DNA from: a virus
DNA length: 40,066 bases
IMG/VR virus record: IMGVR_UViG_3300024975_000027
Location: 1-40,066 of that record
Direction: 5' to 3' (one strand)
The translations under genes and the position numbers were made by a program. Below, one piece after another: positions 8,020 to 16,512 of the stretch (position 1 is its first letter; every line of letters starts with the position of its first letter). Under the pieces are notes generated by a model, which had not been told where the DNA came from, did not search any database, and saw only the letters and a list, made by a program, of their open reading frames with translations.

Positions 8020-10185
8020 TCAGGTCGCGAAAGCGCCGCCGGTGCGCGCCGAGCGCAGCAGCTGCTGGTTGTTGCGGGCGATCATGGCCTGCATGGCCTG
8101 GATCGTTTGGGGGCTCACGTCGCCGTTGACGTGATAGACCTGGGTGATCTGGATCGGCGGCTGGGCCTGCGCCTGGCGGCGGCTCTGCGAGGCGCTGAGC
8201 ACAGTGCCGTTCTGGTCGGGCTGGAAGGTCTCAATGCCGTTCTCGTTCACCCGGTACACGCCGCCGGCCTTGGCCCGGCCGCCATTGGCCAGGCCGCCAT
8301 GGGTGGGGGTGGGCGTGCCGTTGCCGATGCCATAGCCGCCGTAGTCGATCTTCATTCCACCGCCGAAGAGCGCATCGGCGGCGCCACTGAGCAGCTGCTC
8401 CAGCAGCTTGTTGCCGGTTTCGGCGATCGGCCGAATGATGGGCGTGAGAATGGTCTTCGCGAACTGAGCCTCCAGCTCGCGCAGGAAGACCTTGTAGAGC
8501 GGCTCTCCCCGACGCACGCCGTCGAGAATGCCCTGCTCCAGGGAGGTGGCGAGGGTGTCGCGCGTTCTCTCGCCCATGTCGTCGATGGACTTGCGCACCT
8601 CCTCGTCGGCCTCTTTGCGCGTCTTGTCCACCAGCAGGCCGCGGCGCTTGCGCAGCGCGTCGATCTCGGCATTGAGCACCTGCAGGCGCTCCTCGCCGAC
8701 ACCCTTGGCCTCCTTCTCGGCAATCGTCGCCTCTTTCAGCGCGATGGTCGAGTCGATACGGGCCAGCTCCAGATCGGTGATGGCGGCCTTGGTGAGGCCG
8801 ATGGTGGCGACCTCTTTCTCCAGCTCGGCGTTCTCTTTCATCATGGCGTCGAGCCCGTCCAGCATCTGCTTGGCGGCGCGGCTGCGCGAATCGACCTCGG
8901 CGTCGAGCAGCGACTTGGTCTGCTTGGTCAGGTCGTTCTGCTGGGCCTGCGCCAGGATCTGGCGCTCCAGGGCCGGCGTGATGCCCTGAATGCGCTTGAG
9001 CTGCACATCCTTGAGCGCCTGCTCGTAGCTGGTCAGCTCCTGCAGCTTCTCGCCAGACTTTTGCAGCTGCTCCAGGTAGCGCTGGGCTTCGGTCATAGCA
9101 GCCGTCTGGCCCGAGCCCCCCTGCTTGAAATCGCCGACGCGCTTGCCCCCCGCCGCATTGCGAGCATCGCTGAAGGGCGCCTGCGCCTTATCCTGCGCGG
9201 CGTTGAGCTGCCCTATGGCCTGCTTGTACGCGGCGATCTCATACGGCAGCTCGACCTCGACGATCTGCGCCAGGCGGTTGCGGCGGTTGGGCGTGTCGGC
9301 ATTGGTGTAGTCGGCGCGCAGCTGCTCCTGGATGACATCGCGCTCGGCGGCCAGGCTGCGCACGGCCTTGCCCAGGTCGGCCCGGGCCTTGGTGTCGAAG
9401 AACTTCTCATCGAAGCCCAGCCAGGCCATCAAGCTGCCGCCCACACCCCGATTCTTGACCGACTCGAACAGCTTGTTGATCGGCGGGATCAGCTCATTGG
9501 CGACGGCCCGACCGGCGTTGCTGGCGTTCGTCTCCAGCGAGGCCAGGGCCTTGTTGAACTTCTCGGCCTCGTCAGCCTGCTGGCTCGTGACGGTGGCGTT
9601 TAGCTTGCCGGCCTGCGCCAGGTCGCCCAGGAAGCCCGCCACCTCTTTGGTGCTCTTGCCGAAAAACTCCGCCGTAACGCGGGCCTTGTTGCCGTCTTTG
9701 TCGAAGCCCTGCAGCGCGAGCGCGATGGTCTGCAGCGCATCGGCCGGCGATTGCTTGCGCAGCTCGGCCGCGCTCAGACCGATTGCCTTGAGCGCCTGCA
9801 GCACACCGCTGTTGGGGTCGTTCTCGCCCAGGGCCTTGTTGAGCTTGAGCGCGGCGGTGGTGACCAGGTCGAGCTGCGCGCCGTTCCGACGAGCCACGTC
9901 TTCGAGGGCGCTGAGCTGCTCGACGCTGGCGCCAGTGGCATCACTGGCGTCATTGAGCGCGTCCAGGTCGCGCGCAATGGTGCGCAACCCACCGACCAGG
10001 CCTGCCGTGGCGCCCGCCACACCGAACGCCAGCAGGCCCAGCCCGGTGTTGAGCTTGCCGATGGCGCTTAGCGCCGTGTCGGAGTGCTCGCGCACGCTGC
10101 CCAGATCCTTTCTCAGGTTCTGGAAGGTGCGCCCGAACTTGTCTTCGGCAGCGACTGTGTATTTGATGTCACGCTCGCCCATCAT
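8020..10185 (-). CDS. Tape-measure protein
   Basis: The protein has 721 aa. It starts with a TMP-type N-terminus (DIKYTVAAEDKFGRTFQNL), followed by a small hydrophobic glycine-rich region (residues about 48-66), long alanine/lysine/glutamate helices with coiled-coil character in the middle and towards residue 560, and a C-terminus with a short GYGIGNG linker and a QAQPPIQ stretch. Role: sets tail length and helps carry DNA across the membrane. It immediately follows the frameshifted tail chaperone, as expected. ATG 10185 and ATG 10182 are both possible; GGGG lies just upstream. Confidence 0.9.
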   Translation of the reverse strand: MMGERDIKYTVAAEDKFGRTFQNLRKDLGSVREHSDTALSAIGKLNTGLGLLAFGVAGATAGLVGGLRTIARDLDALNDASDATGASVEQLSALEDVARRNGAQLDLVTTAALKLNKALGENDPNSGVLQALKAIGLSAAELRKQSPADALQTIALALQGFDKDGNKARVTAEFFGKSTKEVAGFLGDLAQAGKLNATVTSQQADEAEKFNKALASLETNASNAGRAVANELIPPINKLFESVKNRGVGGSLMAWLGFDEKFFDTKARADLGKAVRSLAAERDVIQEQLRADYTNADTPNRRNRLAQIVEVELPYEIAAYKQAIGQLNAAQDKAQAPFSDARNAAGGKRVGDFKQGGSGQTAAMTEAQRYLEQLQKSGEKLQELTSYEQALKDVQLKRIQGITPALERQILAQAQQNDLTKQTKSLLDAEVDSRSRAAKQMLDGLDAMMKENAELEKEVATIGLTKAAITDLELARIDSTIALKEATIAEKEAKGVGEERLQVLNAEIDALRKRRGLLVDKTRKEADEEVRKSIDDMGERTRDTLATSLEQGILDGVRRGEPLYKVFLRELEAQFAKTILTPIIRPIAETGNKLLEQLLSGAADALFGGGMKIDYGGYGIGNGTPTPTHGGLANGGRAKAGGVYRVNENGIETFQPDQNGTVLSASQSRRQAQAQPPIQITQVYHVNGDVSPQTIQAMQAMIARNNQQLLRSARTGGAFAT

Positions 10186-10191
10186 CGCCCC

Positions 10192-10736
10192 TTAGAGTTC
10201 GCCGGCCTGGTGCATGGCAAACATGTGGTGGTAGTCCTCGGCGGTGAGCCGCTCGCCTAGCTCTGCGGGGCTGCAGGCGTATCGGACGCAGAGCCAGAGC
10301 CGGAACTTGAGCTCGGGCTCTGCGTCGAGTTTTTTGCGACGGCCACCTCGTCCAGCCCGCTCAGGCGCTCGGCCACGAGCTGCAGACGCTTGAAGGCGTC
10401 TGGGTAGTGCTGGTAGAAGACCTCCCACTCGTCGACGGTGTAGAAGGCCGTACCGCCCTCGCAAAGCACGGCCACGGCCAGCAGTTGGGGAACGTACTTG
10501 CCGAACTTGGCGAAGTCGTCATACCCGGCCTCGATGGAGCGGCCCGGCGGGCCGTCTTCATCGGCGGCCTGCTGGCGCAGCTGGCGCGCCACCTGCTGGC
10601 GCAGGGCGACGATGGCAAAGCTCTCGCTGGCCAGCAGGCCGCGCACGATGACCGAGCCGCCCAGCTCGGGCAACGGCACGGGCTCGCGGCGCGCCTGCAG
10701 GGGCGGCGCCGCTTTGAGGAGTGGGAGGTTTTCCAT
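10192..10736 (-). CDS. Frameshifted tail assembly chaperone (GT-like fusion)
   Basis: A -1 shift at AAAAAAC (10335-10329) joins 136 codons of the upstream frame to a second frame that reads LDAEPELKFRLW and ends at 10192, giving 181 aa. The second frame lacks a convincing start of its own. This is the arrangement of lambda G/GT and its many analogues: the short form and the long form assist tail tube assembly on the tape measure. The product precedes the tape-measure gene by 6 nt, as in lambda. The second frame is helical and ends HHMFAMHQAGEL. Confidence 0.85.
10257..10736 (-). CDS. Tail assembly chaperone, unshifted form (gpG-like)
   Basis: The protein has 159 aa, starting MENLPLLK at ATG 10736. 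The upstream in-frame extension to 10952 overlaps the tail tube gene and is unlikely. The body (about residues 30-125) is the structured domain. After the slippery site the unshifted frame turns into a serine-rich low-complexity tail (SPSSSSGSGSASD), typical of the sequence that follows a recoding site. It is the major product; a minority of ribosomes would make the longer form. Confidence 0.85.
   Translation of the reverse strand: MENLPLLKAAPPLQARREPVPLPELGGSVIVRGLLASESFAIVALRQQVARQLRQQAADEDGPPGRSIEAGYDDFAKFGKYVPQLLAVAVLCEGGTAFYTVDEWEVFYQHYPDAFKRLQLVAERLSGLDEVAVAKNSTQSPSSSSGSGSASDTPAAPQS
10285..10335 (-). promoter_or_regulatory. Programmed -1 ribosomal frameshift site with stem-loop
   Basis: The heptamer A AAA AAC is at 10335-10329 and is correctly phased (GCA AAA AAC in the upstream frame). 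Two to three nucleotides later begins an 11-bp perfect stem: GACGCAGAGCC (10326-10316) pairs with GGCTCTGCGTC (10295-10285), with a 20-nt loop. Slippage by -1 gives ...K-N/K-LDAEPELK and continues to 10192. The heptamer class is a known efficient -1 signal; the structure is seen directly in the sequence. Confidence 0.85.
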
Positions 10737-10741
10737 GGCGG

Positions 10742-11395
10742 TCAGGTGGCGTAGTTCGTGCCGGTGTTCTGCAGCGCGAAGTTGACGGGCGTGGTGACCT
10801 TGCGGCCCGACGCGCCAGGCGCCATGGGGGCGGCGATGGTGGCAACGAAGGCGTACTTGGAGTTGTCCGCAAAGGTGACGAGCACGCAGCGCGGGGTCTT
10901 GGTGACGAAGGCGCGGTTGGCTTCGACCAGCGCCGCATTGCCGGGCTCCCACACGCTAAGAAAGCCATAGCCCTCGGGCGTGCTGGAGACGATGGCCTGG
11001 CTATCCTTGCTGTCATGAATCAGCGTGGTGTCTTCAAAGATGGCCTCGCCGCCGGTTGGGCTGGGCTCGCTCAGGGTGTTGAAGGTGCGATCGAAGGTGA
11101 CCACCTGGAAACTTCCGCTGACGAAGGCGTGGTAGCCGATGGCGTCGACGTCTTCGAGCACCAGGGTGTTGGCAGCGGTGTCGACCGATAGGATGCGGAT
11201 CAGGCGCCGATCCAGCTCGGTCATGCCCTGCACGCTGAGCAGCAGCCAGTTGCCCGCAGCCGGGTCAGCGCCGGAGTAAGACACCACGCACGGGCTCGCC
11301 GCCGTGATATTGGTGACCGCTTGCGCGGCGGCCATGCCAGCCGAGAGCGAGGCCAGCGCCACGCCCACATTCGTCCAAAATTTATAGCCACTCAT
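10742..11395 (-). CDS. Major tail tube protein
   Basis: The protein has 217 aa and is beta-rich, with a mixed small/polar N-terminus (MSGYKFWTNVGVALASLSAGMAAAQAV split by a short helix). Acidic and aromatic residues recur through the body, and it ends PVNFALQNTGTNYAT. It sits just upstream of the tail chaperone gene, the normal place for the tube protein that hexamerises around the tape measure. The N-terminal hydrophobic stretch is not a signal peptide in this context. Size fits siphophage tube proteins. Confidence 0.75.
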   Translation of the reverse strand: MSGYKFWTNVGVALASLSAGMAAAQAVTNITAASPCVVSYSGADPAAGNWLLLSVQGMTELDRRLIRILSVDTAANTLVLEDVDAIGYHAFVSGSFQVVTFDRTFNTLSEPSPTGGEAIFEDTTLIHDSKDSQAIVSSTPEGYGFLSVWEPGNAALVEANRAFVTKTPRCVLVTFADNSKYAFVATIAAPMAPGASGRKVTTPVNFALQNTGTNYAT

Positions 11396-11425
11396 GGTGA
11401 AGTGCTCCTATAGGTTGCAGTGAAA

Positions 11426-11881
11426 TCAAACAAGGGTGTGGGGGTCGTTCGACGCGGTCTGAAACCGCGCCAGCAGCCGCACGAGTGCCCGGCCGGTGGC
11501 GGCCTGGCCCTCGCTGGCCGGCAGGCGGCTGATGCCGCGCAGCTCCAGCTCGCAGTTGGGCCGCGGCTCAAGGTAGGCATGCGCCTCGGTGCCGAGCAAG
11601 GCCTCGATCACGTCGGCGGCCAGCAGGTCGAGCGCGGTGTCGATGTCGGTGACATCGCGCACGAGCACTTCGATCTCCAGATCCAGCTCGTGCTGGTAGA
11701 GCTTGGGCCAGGTGACGTCATCGGTGTTGACGTCTTCATCGCCCTGCATCACGCGCAGGGCCGGCAGTGCGTCTTCAGCGATGGGCCAGTGGCGACCCTT
11801 GAACACGCTGTTGCCGGCCAGCGTGGTGCCCAGCAGCAGGGCCTTGGTGGCGTCTGCCACCTGGGTGGATGCGAGTGCCAT
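11426..11881 (-). CDS. Putative tail terminator / minor tail protein (gpU-like)
   Basis: The protein has 151 aa with mixed alpha/beta composition (DLEIEVLVRDVTDIDTALD; LRGISRLPASEGQ). It lies between the head-tail joining gene and the tail tube gene, the lambda U position. Role by analogy: a hexameric cap at the end of the tail where it meets the head. The family assignment rests on order and size. Confidence 0.65.
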   Translation of the reverse strand: MALASTQVADATKALLLGTTLAGNSVFKGRHWPIAEDALPALRVMQGDEDVNTDDVTWPKLYQHELDLEIEVLVRDVTDIDTALDLLAADVIEALLGTEAHAYLEPRPNCELELRGISRLPASEGQAATGRALVRLLARFQTASNDPHTLV

Positions 11882-11885
11882 GGGG

Positions 11886-12173
11886 TCAGACCTTGACGAG
11901 GATGAGACGGCGCAGCGCGCCGTCGGGCGGTTCGTCGAGAACCTGGCGGATCTGGTGGGCGCCGGTGGTGAGCGTCACAGCCTGGCCCTCAGCGGCGCCG
12001 ACGGCCCAGCTGGCGGGCAGCAGGATCGACACTTCGAGGGACAGGATGCCGCTCTCCAACACCTGGGCGCCGCGGTCAACCATGGCGTGGCGCTGAGGGC
12101 CGGCGCCGATGGTGACGGGTTCGATGCCCGGCGCGCCCGGGCTGAACATGACGCTGAAGTCTTCGACGAACAT
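11886..12173 (-). CDS. Putative head-tail joining protein (gpFII-like)
   Basis: The protein has 95 aa, mostly beta strands, with a start MFVEDFSVMFSPG and a final HQIRQVLDEPPDGALRRLILVKV whose hydrophobic end suits a small barrel. It is the small gene between the capsid region and the tail terminator, the place of gpFII/gpZ connector proteins. The distance to the next gene is 4 nt. The call is positional. Confidence 0.6.
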   Translation of the reverse strand: MFVEDFSVMFSPGAPGIEPVTIGAGPQRHAMVDRGAQVLESGILSLEVSILLPASWAVGAAEGQAVTLTTGAHQIRQVLDEPPDGALRRLILVKV

Positions 12174-12188
12174 GGCGCGGGCCTGGCG

Positions 12189-12548
12189 TCAGACCTTGGC
12201 GGGCTCGGCCGCCGCAGCCGCTGCAGTGGCGGCGGTGGCCGCCTGCTGCTCCAGGACGGCCTTGACGGCCGCAGCAGCGGCCTGGGCGATGGCGCCGGCC
12301 AGCAGGTTCTCGGGCGTGGCGTTTGCACGCTCGGCCGAGGCCGCCTCATGTTCTTTGGTAGTGTCCCGCAGCTTCGGCGCCTTGGGATCTTTCGGGTCGA
12401 TGAGCTTGCCGCGGCCCGACGCAAGCACCTGGGCGGCGTCTTCGTCGTCGAGATCGACAACGGAGTCGGCGCAGAGTGGGCGGGCCGCCTCGCCGGCCGC
12501 TGCAGCGCCGATGAAAACGGTGGACAGAATCAACAGACGCTTGGTCAT
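12189..12548 (-). CDS. Small head-region protein
   Basis: The protein has 119 aa. The core (SVVDLDDEDAAQVLASGRGKLID, about residues 29-51) matches a compact module seen in many small phage head proteins, ending in a G-K/R-x motif. An N-terminal hydrophobic stretch resembles a signal sequence but is likely just an extended start. The C-terminus is alanine-rich (about residues 80-119). It follows the capsid gene across a terminator. The role is unknown; a decoration or connector accessory is possible. The same module occurs at the N-terminus of the SGNH hydrolase at 17101-18834. Confidence 0.55.
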   Translation of the reverse strand: MTKRLLILSTVFIGAAAAGEAARPLCADSVVDLDDEDAAQVLASGRGKLIDPKDPKAPKLRDTTKEHEAASAERANATPENLLAGAIAQAAAAAVKAVLEQQAATAATAAAAAAEPAKV

Positions 12549-12571
12549 GATGGGTTCCTCGATTGCATGGG

Positions 12572-12612
12572 GTGTAAAAGACTGGCCCGCCGGGCTAGAC
12601 CAGGCGGGCCAG
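12572..12612 (-). terminator. Intrinsic terminator after the capsid gene
   Basis: On the minus strand, CTGGCCCGCC and GGCGGGCCAG form a perfect 10-bp stem around an 11-nt loop, followed by TCTTTTAC. It lies in the 94-nt gap between the capsid gene and the next small gene. It probably lowers transcription of the tail genes relative to the capsid, unless antitermination by the Q-like protein overrides it. Confidence 0.75.
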
Positions 12613-12642
12613 TGAAAGCGCCTTACGGCACTGGCTGATGAC

Positions 12643-14766
12643 TTAGACGGTGAGCGCGTCCAACATGGCGGCGAAGCTCTGCGCGCGGCGCACGGCCACG
12701 TCGATGCTCTGCCACACGTGGAAGCGCACGATGCGGTTGGCGGCCTGGGTCAGCTCGTCGGGCAGAATCTCGGCGGTGCCCCACTCGCCGATCAGCAGGT
12801 CGGCCCAGTTGCCGAAGCCGATGGCAGAGCACGCGGCGCCGCTGCTGCCCTTGACCAGGTCGTTGCGCACGTTGTTGCTGACGCCGGCCCGGTAGCCGTT
12901 GAGACTGCCGAACAGCGAAGGGTCATCACCCGCAATCGGCGGCATCCAGATTTCCTGGCCATTGGTGCCGCTGAATTTTTGGGTCCGCTTCAGCTTGCCG
13001 CGCACTCGGGTGTTGGTGATGTAGCCCACCGAGCCCTGGGCGGCATTGTTGTTGGCCACCTGGCTTTCCAGGTCAACCATGTGGTCCCACGTGGGCGCCA
13101 GGCCGTTGGTGCCGCCCAGCACGGCGCCGATGCCTGCCGTGTTGAACATGCCCGTGGGCTGGTTGCCCGAGCCGGTGCCGTGCAGGCCCACAAAGTCGAG
13201 CTGCGTGGCCATGGTCTCGATGAGGTCCGCACGGATCAGGCCCTCCACCGCCGGGGTGCCCTGGATGAGCATGTCGCGCGTCACGTCCTGAATGGCATGC
13301 GCCGTTTTCATGCTCATGGTCACCACAGCGAAGCTGGCATCGCTCTCGGCGCCCGCACCAGCCTGCGCCACCCAGCCGGGCGTGACGCTGCCGATCTGCC
13401 GCGGAATGCTGACATTGCCCACCAGGCCCGACAGCACGCGCACGCCCATGCGGCGCAGCAGCGAGGCGTTGCGCAGCAGGGTGATGAAGTCGGCGGCCAT
13501 CAGGTCGGTGGCGACCATCGCGCCACCGGCCACGGTGCTGGACGTGGCCAGGTCGCGCTGCGAGGTGATGACGCGATCGCCGATCATCAAGCGGCCCTCG
13601 ACCACGCGCACGCCGGGCAGCGGCTGGCTCATCACGTCGAACGGCAGGTAGTTGCCCTGGCCCTGGCCGCGGTAGCCGTTTTTCTCCATGGCCTCGCGCA
13701 CGGCCTTGGCGCACTCGTGCTCGAACGGGGCCACTTCGCGGTTTTTCTCCAGCAGGCTGCGCATGTAGCGCGAGACGCTGAAGCTCTTGGCCTGCTTGTC
13801 GGTCAGGCCGATCTGGCCGGCGGGTTGCTCCAACGGGGCATCGCTGCCGCGCTTGTGCAGCTCGTCCAGCGCCAGGCCGCGGAACAGCTCCAGAGCGGTG
13901 CCGTCGTTGACGGCCTTGTCGCCCATCTCGCGCAGGTTGTGGCGCGTGGCCAGGGCCATGATGCCCTTGACGCGGTCCTGCTCTTCTTTCTGTGCGGCGC
14001 TGCGCGCCTCGGCACGGATCTTGTCCAGTGCGGCCTTTTCTGCTACTTCGTCCATGGTGATTTGCTCCTGTGTACGGGTGGGTTGCTTGGGTGGTGGTGG
14101 TGGGTTGTCTTCAGCGCTACGGCCGATGCCGACAGTCATGTCGGCAGGGATGGAGACGCTGCTTTCTTCAAGCGGGCGCCAGTCGGTCACGCGGTACGTC
14201 CTCACATCGCCCTCTTGCTTCACCAGCTCGAGTTCGTTGATTTCGTAACCCACGCTCACGTTGACGCGCACGCCGTCTTTGGCGTCCTGCATTTCCTGCT
14301 CGGCCCTGGCGCTCTTACCGAAGCGCCAGCGGGAACGACCTTTCCGGTCGCGGCCAACCAGGGCGCTGAGGACAACGCCAATCTGTTGCCTGGTGTCGTG
14401 ATCGGCCAGCACAGGGGCGCGGCCGGAAGCGATCCAGGACATGTCTACTTCGCCCTCGGCGTGGCCGAGGATCTCGACGCCCCACCAGCGCTCGTAAGGC
14501 GTCTCGCTGCTGAAGGTGACATCGACCTCGCGGGTTTCTTCGTCGATCTGGTCGGCGCGGATGGCTCCGCTGGTGTACTCGACCAGGCCGGGCGCCGTGG
14601 TGGCCGCGCGCTCGCCTTCGGCCGGCAGCTGGATGGTGCGAGTGACATCGGCGAGGCGCAGGCGCTGGCCGACCTGCAGGGCGCCCAGCGCGGCCAGCAG
14701 CTCGATGCGGCCAGGCGCGTCTGCACGCGCCCAGTAGCGGTTACTTTGCAGCGGATTCATCGTCAT
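12643..14766 (-). CDS. Prohead protease-major capsid protein fusion (HK97 fold)
   Basis: The protein has 707 aa. Residues 1-215 match HK97-type prohead proteases, with His in ADHDTRQQIG (H123) and Ser in NVSVGYEI (S171), the likely catalytic pair. A proline-rich linker (221-230) leads to a charged helical part about 235-330, resembling the delta domain. The remainder (about 335-707) is the major capsid protein with the HK97 signatures GSVTPGWVAQAG, QDVTRDMLIQG and a Q-P-T-G-M-F loop. Such fusions are known in prophages; self-processing is expected to cut between the domains. It overlaps the portal gene end by 26 nt. ATG 14766 and ATG 14760 are both possible. Confidence 0.88.
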   Translation of the reverse strand: MTMNPLQSNRYWARADAPGRIELLAALGALQVGQRLRLADVTRTIQLPAEGERAATTAPGLVEYTSGAIRADQIDEETREVDVTFSSETPYERWWGVEILGHAEGEVDMSWIASGRAPVLADHDTRQQIGVVLSALVGRDRKGRSRWRFGKSARAEQEMQDAKDGVRVNVSVGYEINELELVKQEGDVRTYRVTDWRPLEESSVSIPADMTVGIGRSAEDNPPPPPKQPTRTQEQITMDEVAEKAALDKIRAEARSAAQKEEQDRVKGIMALATRHNLREMGDKAVNDGTALELFRGLALDELHKRGSDAPLEQPAGQIGLTDKQAKSFSVSRYMRSLLEKNREVAPFEHECAKAVREAMEKNGYRGQGQGNYLPFDVMSQPLPGVRVVEGRLMIGDRVITSQRDLATSSTVAGGAMVATDLMAADFITLLRNASLLRRMGVRVLSGLVGNVSIPRQIGSVTPGWVAQAGAGAESDASFAVVTMSMKTAHAIQDVTRDMLIQGTPAVEGLIRADLIETMATQLDFVGLHGTGSGNQPTGMFNTAGIGAVLGGTNGLAPTWDHMVDLESQVANNNAAQGSVGYITNTRVRGKLKRTQKFSGTNGQEIWMPPIAGDDPSLFGSLNGYRAGVSNNVRNDLVKGSSGAACSAIGFGNWADLLIGEWGTAEILPDELTQAANRIVRFHVWQSIDVAVRRAQSFAAMLDALTV

Positions 14767-16504
14767 CCCCTTTGGGTGGTGTTTCGTCGTCGTCGTCGGG
14801 TTCCGTCTCCGCCTCGGCGCCCGGCTTGGCGGGCTTGCCGGCGTCGTCGATGGCGGGGGTCTTGTGGGCGATGGCGGCCTGCGTGTTGAGCGTCACGCCC
14901 TTTTCACGGGCCGCGGACTCCTCGGCGGCCAGCTCGTCCATCACCTCGTCAATGTCGCGGCCCAGGCTGGCGGCGATGCGCGTGCGGCTGTTGATGCCGA
15001 GGGCAACCTCTTGCGCGTAGGCGGCCACATCCTTTTGCGGGTCGGGGCTGCGGAAGGGCTTGGCGATGAAGAGCGGGCAGTTCAGCCGCTCGAAAGCGTC
15101 AGGCGGCAGGCGGCCGATGGCGCCTATGCTCAGCCCCAGATCGAGCCAGGGCTCGAACATGGGCACCCCGACGTTTTCGCGGAAGAACTCCTGCAGGCCT
15201 TCGTAGGTGTCGCGGTCGTTGTTAGCGCCGTGGCGCATGGCGCTGAGGCTGACGCCTTCGAGGTCTTGCGCGAGCGTGTTGTACGAGATACCGACGCTGG
15301 CCGCGAAGGCACGCAGCATGAGTTTGGCGAAGGGGTCTGTGGCTTCGTCGGGGTACTTCGGGTCATAGGTCTGGAAGTCCCAACCGGCGGGCAGGACCCC
15401 GAACGTTCCAGGTTCGGCCTCGGTGATGAGGTTGCCCTCGGCATCGGCTCCATCAGCCACCGGCGTGCCGTCCGCATTCGTCGGGTTGATGGGCAGGCCT
15501 TCGACGCCGGGCGGCTTGAACCAGCCCATCTTGCTGGCACCCTGGCGGGCATTGACCAGGGCGGCTTCGAGAAAGCCCTCCAGCATGCCCATGCGGCGAG
15601 CACCCGCGTACAGCCATGGCACGCCGCGTACGGTGTCGGGCCGCTGCTCTTCGTTCAGGAAGACATGCAGGATGCGGTCGGCCTCGACGCGGCGGTGGCG
15701 GAACACGGGCACGTTGACAACGTCGTCGCCCGGATGTGCGCTGTAGAACCAGTAGGCGACCGGACGGCCGTAGGGATTGCGCTCCACGCCCATGCGCACA
15801 TCGTTGCCCTCGGCCAGCTTGCCGACGCCCGCGACGGCCTGGTTGCGGCCGACGTTGAGGTTTTCGTCAAGCAGATCGGGATCGATCAGGCGCCAGGCGA
15901 TGCCGTGCTTGCCGAACTGGCGGCCGTACAGCTTCTCGATGATCACTTCGCCGTCGCGCGGCAGGCCCGTGATGATGGCCCGCTCGAAAGCGGCGCGGCT
16001 GTATTGCCCGCACGCGCTGAAGGTGCCGCGCTTGCTGAAGCGCGCGTATTCGGCCTCGATGGTGCTGTTGGCATCCACATCAAGCTTGCCGCCGCGGGCC
16101 TTCTTGATCTTCATCTGCAGCTCGAAACCGCGCGGCCCGGTGACGTTGTTGCGCAGCAGTTGGCCGAAGCGCTTGACGTATTCGTTGTTCACGAACAGCG
16201 AGCGGGAGCGCTGGCGCATGGTGCGCAGGCTCATGCGCAGCTCGGCATTGCCGGACATGACGCCGGCTATGGCGCTGAGGTCTGCGACCAGGCGGTCATT
16301 GCTGGCCGCCATGTAGGTGCGCAGGCTGCGGCTTGTGCCCCCGGCTGAAAGGCGCTGCAGGGCGCCGCTCGGGCCGGCGTGCCATTGGCCGCCGCGAGCA
16401 GTGGCGCCAGCCAGGTGGCGGGCCTCGGGTCCATGCTCGGCGCGCCAGCGAGCGAGCACGGTTGAGCCCCCCGAGGGTTCAACCCGGGAGCGGTGGTTCG
16501 TCAT
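14741..16504 (-). CDS. Portal protein (lambda family)
   Basis: The protein has 587 aa. Typical lambda-type features are the MRQRSRSLFVNNEYVKRF stretch (about residues 93-110), the RRVEADRILHVFLNEEQRPD-like segment split by VRGVPWLYA, and the helical stem with EGFLEAALVNARQGA. It ends with a flexible acidic tail (EPDDDDETPPKGDDD). Role: dodecameric ring at the capsid vertex for DNA packaging and tail attachment. It follows a gpW-like gene, as in lambda W-B. Confidence 0.92.
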   Translation of the reverse strand: MTNHRSRVEPSGGSTVLARWRAEHGPEARHLAGATARGGQWHAGPSGALQRLSAGGTSRSLRTYMAASNDRLVADLSAIAGVMSGNAELRMSLRTMRQRSRSLFVNNEYVKRFGQLLRNNVTGPRGFELQMKIKKARGGKLDVDANSTIEAEYARFSKRGTFSACGQYSRAAFERAIITGLPRDGEVIIEKLYGRQFGKHGIAWRLIDPDLLDENLNVGRNQAVAGVGKLAEGNDVRMGVERNPYGRPVAYWFYSAHPGDDVVNVPVFRHRRVEADRILHVFLNEEQRPDTVRGVPWLYAGARRMGMLEGFLEAALVNARQGASKMGWFKPPGVEGLPINPTNADGTPVADGADAEGNLITEAEPGTFGVLPAGWDFQTYDPKYPDEATDPFAKLMLRAFAASVGISYNTLAQDLEGVSLSAMRHGANNDRDTYEGLQEFFRENVGVPMFEPWLDLGLSIGAIGRLPPDAFERLNCPLFIAKPFRSPDPQKDVAAYAQEVALGINSRTRIAASLGRDIDEVMDELAAEESAAREKGVTLNTQAAIAHKTPAIDDAGKPAKPGAEAETEPDDDDETPPKGDDDESAAK

Positions 16505-16512
16505 GGGGAGCC

